Source: Comamonas sp. (GTDB lineage Bacteria; Pseudomonadota; Gammaproteobacteria; Burkholderiales; Burkholderiaceae_C). Taken from it: DNA of 6,886 bases. Positions 5,056-6,886 of the stretch are shown in pieces. The translations under genes were made by a program, and so were the position numbers. Each line of letters starts with the position of its first letter. Position 1 is the first letter of the stretch. The stretch is from positions 1 to 6,886 of the forward strand of contig JAHAYB010000061.1 of assembly GCA_018384835.1 (NCBI GenBank), written 5' to 3'. The notes below the pieces were generated by a model. It was not told the DNA's origin. It saw nothing but the letters and a program-made list of their open reading frames with translations, and made no database searches.

Positions 5056-5481
5056 ATGTTCAACAAAATTACCGGAAATATCAACTTCCAAACCGATGCC
5101 CTGGTGCTGCGTGCCGAGCGCCAGCGCCTGCTATCTAGCAACATTGCCAACGCCGACACGCCGGGCTATGTGGCGCGTGATTTTGATTTTGCCCAAACCC
5201 TCAAGGATGCCACCCAGCCGCCCAGCGCCTCGCACCAAGCCATGCGCCAAGCCAGCACCACGCACCAGCAGCACATGGTGCTGCCTACCTTGAGCTTTGC
5301 ACGCGATGAGCAAGGGCGCTTGGCCTACTCGCTGGCCTCGCAGCCCTCCATGGATGAAAACACGGTGGATATGGACCGCGAACGCGCCAACTTTGCCGAC
5401 AACGCCGTGCGCTACGAGGCCACGCTGCGCTTTATCAACGGCTCTTCTAAAACCCTGCTCTCTGCAATTACCGGGCAGTAG
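5056..5481 (+). CDS. flgB: Flagellar proximal rod protein FlgB
   Basis: FlgB is a proximal rod subunit assembled in the periplasm after export by the flagellar type III apparatus. The 141-residue product has the N-terminal rod/hook motif LLSSNIANADTPGYVARDFDF (about 26-46), including the signature ANADTPGY, and a C-terminal helix with NTVDMDRERANFADNAVRYEATLRFI (about 102-127) that pairs with the N-terminal helix in the family. There is no cleavable signal peptide, as expected. The ATG at 5056 follows AAGGAG (5045-5050) by 5 nt. The frame stays open back to 4945, but the extra 37 residues are not FlgB-like. The gene is first in the flgBCDE series and divergent from flgA. A class 2 promoter is proposed at 4870-4935. 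It is more GC-rich than flgC and flgD by eye. Confidence 0.96.
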   Translation: MFNKITGNINFQTDALVLRAERQRLLSSNIANADTPGYVARDFDFAQTLKDATQPPSASHQAMRQASTTHQQHMVLPTLSFARDEQGRLAYSLASQPSMDENTVDMDRERANFADNAVRYEATLRFINGSSKTLLSAITGQ

Positions 5482-5506
5482 GCGTAAGCGCTAGATAAAC
5501 CAAGGT

Positions 5507-5541
5507 AGTTTTAGTCTTATCGATTAGTTTTACAAGTTTTA
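5507..5541. repeat. Three AGTTTTA motifs in the flgB-flgC gap
   Basis: AGTTTTA occurs at 5507-5513, 5526-5532 and 5535-5541, with starts 19 and 9 bp apart, in an AT-rich 82 bp gap. The last copy reads into TTTTATAG, -10-like but with no convincing -35. Confidence 0.6.
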
Positions 5542-5563
5542 TAGGCTTAAAAGGATTTACGCC

Positions 5564-5980
5564 ATGTCGATGTTCTCTATTTTCAGCGTCTCGGGCAGCG
5601 CATTAAGTGCCCAATCCCAGCGGCTTAACGTAGTGGCCTCTAACTTGGCAAACGTGGATGCCGTTGCCGGGCCAGATGGGCAAACCTATAAAGCCCGCCA
5701 AGTGGTTTTTCAAACCGTCCCCATGGGCGAAGATTTGAAAGAAGATGGGGTCGCTGGTGTCAAAGTCGTCAGTATTGAAGAGGATGATACCCCTGGGCGC
5801 AAAGTATTTTCCCCACAACACCCCTTGGCTGATGAGCAAGGCTATGTTACCCACAGCAATGTCAGCGCGGTTGATGAGATGGTGAATATGATTTCCGCCT
5901 CACGCTCCTACCAAAATAACGTAGAAGCGATGAATACCGCCAAAACCCTGCTGCTCAAAACATTGCAGCTAGGCCAGTAA
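5564..5980 (+). CDS. flgC: Flagellar proximal rod protein FlgC
   Basis: FlgC is the second proximal rod subunit, exported by the flagellar type III system. The product is 138 residues, a normal family length. The N-terminal rod motif appears as LNVVASNLANVDAVAGPDG (about 21-39) followed by the FlgC-specific YKARQVVFQ (about 42-50). The middle contains HPLADEQGYVTHSNV (about 86-100). The C-terminal helix VDEMVNMISASRSYQNNVEAMNTAKTLLLKTLQLGQ carries the family's conserved EMVxMIxASRxYQxNxE pattern. The ATG at 5564 follows AAGGA (5551-5555) by 8 nt. The 82 bp gap after flgB is wide for a rod operon and AT-rich, but with no convincing terminator, so co-transcription with flgB remains likely. Confidence 0.96.
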   Translation: MSMFSIFSVSGSALSAQSQRLNVVASNLANVDAVAGPDGQTYKARQVVFQTVPMGEDLKEDGVAGVKVVSIEEDDTPGRKVFSPQHPLADEQGYVTHSNVSAVDEMVNMISASRSYQNNVEAMNTAKTLLLKTLQLGQ

Positions 5981-5987
5981 TACCAAA

Positions 5988-6015
5988 TTAGTACAAAGTT
6001 AGTACGAGATAGTAA
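5988..6015. repeat. Near-11 bp period TTAGTAC repeats upstream of flgD
   Basis: TTAGTAC at 5988-5994 and 5999-6005, then the imperfect ATAGTAA at 6009-6015, recur about once per DNA helical turn in the flgC-flgD gap. This spacing could suit a protein binding one DNA face, or reflect local duplication. Confidence 0.55.
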
Positions 6016-6029
6016 CCGTAGGAATTAAA

Positions 6030-6046
6030 GGCAGACTATTTCTGCC
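6030..6046 (+). other. Hairpin abutting the flgD ribosome-binding site
   Basis: GGCAGA (6030-6035), a CTATT loop and TCTGCC (6041-6046) form a perfect 6 bp stem. The flgD Shine-Dalgarno AGAGG begins at the very next base (6047). The stem does not cover the site but could affect ribosome entry or mark an RNA-processing point. It resembles the flgM leader hairpin. Confidence 0.55.
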
Positions 6047-6058
6047 AGAGGTACTTTT

Positions 6059-6763
6059 ATGATTAACGGCATTTCCGAAACCACATCCTCCAGCAGCACC
6101 AGTAGCACCGGTAGTAGCAATCCCGGCGGTGTCAGCTCTGCGGCTGAAATGCAAGACCAGTTTTTGGCCTTGCTCGTTGCCCAGCTCCAAAACCAAGACC
6201 CCATGAATCCCATGGATAACGCGCAAATGACTTCACAGATGGCACAAATCAGCACGGTCACGGGGCTTGAAAAACTCAACGATACCGTCACCAGTGTGAC
6301 CAGCCAGTTTAATTCCATGCAGATTTTGCAGGGCAGTAGCATGATTGGCCGCACTATTTTGTCTGAAGGCGACCAACTGGGTGTTGTGTCTGTGGAAAGT
6401 GTGGATGAGGCCGGTAATACCAGCCAAAGCGTGATGGGTACAGGCGCATTTAATCTGAGCGACTCCAGTCCAGAAGTCACCATCAAAATCTTGTCCGCTA
6501 GCGGCCAAGTGGTTGACACTATGGATTATGGTACGGCGGATGAAGGCCGTAATTACTTTAACTGGACCCCGCCGGAAGATTATGAGGGTGATACCTCCAA
6601 CCTGCGCTTTAAGGTTGAGGCTCGTAATAATGAGACGGTAGTTGCCGCCCAAACTTTAAGCCCTAGCAGTGTTATTTCATCCCGTGTAGATAATGGCCGC
6701 CTGTATTTGGAGCTGGCCAATGGGGATATAAAAACACTCGATAGCATTGAAGCCGTCTATTAA
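6059..6763 (+). CDS. flgD: Flagellar hook capping protein FlgD
   Basis: FlgD forms the cap at the tip of the growing hook, promotes FlgE polymerisation and is later discarded. The product is 234 residues, normal for the family. After a Ser/Thr-rich flexible N-terminus (about 8-28) comes the family signature FLALLVAQLQNQDPMNPMDN (about 35-54), then MTSQMAQISTVTGLEKLN (about 57-74). The central to C-terminal part (about 95-234) has the beta-rich FlgD Ig-like/Tudor arrangement: IGRTILSEGDQL, VTIKILSASGQVV, RNYFNWTPPEDYEG (a variant of the usual FxWDG region), LRFKVEA, and a terminal DNGRLYLELANGDIKTLDSIEAV. The ATG at 6059 follows AGAGG (6047-6051) by 7 nt. flgC lies 78 bp upstream and flgE 46 bp downstream on the same strand, consistent with one operon. 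Confidence 0.96.
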   Translation: MINGISETTSSSSTSSTGSSNPGGVSSAAEMQDQFLALLVAQLQNQDPMNPMDNAQMTSQMAQISTVTGLEKLNDTVTSVTSQFNSMQILQGSSMIGRTILSEGDQLGVVSVESVDEAGNTSQSVMGTGAFNLSDSSPEVTIKILSASGQVVDTMDYGTADEGRNYFNWTPPEDYEGDTSNLRFKVEARNNETVVAAQTLSPSSVISSRVDNGRLYLELANGDIKTLDSIEAVY

Positions 6764-6809
6764 CCCAATACCAGACATCAAATTAACAAATTTTTAGTAG
6801 GAGAATGCC

Positions 6810-6886
6810 ATGAGCTTTCAACAATCCTTAGCAGGCTTAAATGCTGCGTCCAAAAACCTAGATACGGTTGGCCATAATATTGCCAA
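6810..6886 (+). CDS. flgE: Flagellar hook protein FlgE (partial, N-terminus only)
   Basis: Only 25 codons and two bases lie in the window. The sequence begins MSFQQSLAGLNAASKNLDTV and continues GHNIA, the conserved N-terminal D0 helix of the hook protein FlgE, where the family typically has MSFxQxLSGLNAAxxxLDxIGNNIAN. The ATG at 6810 follows AGGAG (6799-6803) by 6 nt. An out-of-frame ATG at 6805 stops after two codons. FlgE forms the hook, the universal joint between rod and filament, under the FlgD cap. Position directly after flgD supports flgE over other rod/hook paralogues such as flgF or flgG, though 25 residues alone cannot exclude these. Confidence 0.9.
   Translation, partial: MSFQQSLAGLNAASKNLDTVGHNIA

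Noticed and set aside
6025..6652. Minus-strand open frames opposite flgD
   Set aside because: They are antisense to FlgD codons, with no ribosome site or recognisable family.

Overview
The window reads as chromosomal DNA of a flagellated Gram-negative bacterium, most likely a betaproteobacterium of the Burkholderiales (Comamonadaceae or a close relative). The pointers are the flgN-flgM-flgA block divergent from flgBCDE, a FlgA with a signal peptide, a candidate sigma-28 promoter, a candidate FlhDC-type dyad, and GC-rich genes separated by AT-rich gaps. The genus cannot be fixed from this sequence alone.

Layout. Positions 1-818 (minus) hold the N-terminal two thirds of arsB, an arsenite efflux permease running off the left edge. 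Divergent from it, 896-1183 (plus) encodes a small coiled-coil plus C-terminal membrane-anchor protein of DUF1640/CCDC90-like appearance, followed by a likely intrinsic terminator. gltS (1366-2631, plus) encodes a sodium/glutamate symporter. It converges with the flagellar block after only 15 bp: flgN-like (2647-3018), flgM (3305-3634) and flgA (3730-4590), all minus. A 465 bp divergent region (4591-5055) separates flgA from flgB (5056-5481), flgC (5564-5980), flgD (6059-6763) and the first 25 codons of flgE (6810 to the right edge), all plus.

How the flagellar genes fit together. FlgB and FlgC are proximal rod proteins, FlgD is the hook cap and FlgE the hook. FlgA is the periplasmic P-ring assembly chaperone. 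FlgM is the anti-sigma-28 factor, secreted once the hook is complete, and FlgN is the chaperone for hook-filament junction proteins. Two regulatory sites fit this hierarchy. One is a sigma-28 promoter match (TTAAGTTT-N11-GCCGATAG) upstream of flgM, which would give FlgM late expression independent of flgA. The other is an imperfect inverted repeat (4870-4910) with FlhD4C2-box geometry that abuts a CATAAT -10 element facing flgB.

The genes are ordinary members of known families and I see no new enzyme system, mobile element, CRISPR array, tRNA or rRNA. The unusual material is non-coding. At least five short exact or near-exact tandem duplications (7-10 bp units) lie in the flagellar intergenic regions, similar GGCAGA/TCTGC hairpins occur in the flgM and flgD leaders, and there are wide AT-rich gaps inside the rod/hook operon and between flgM and flgN.
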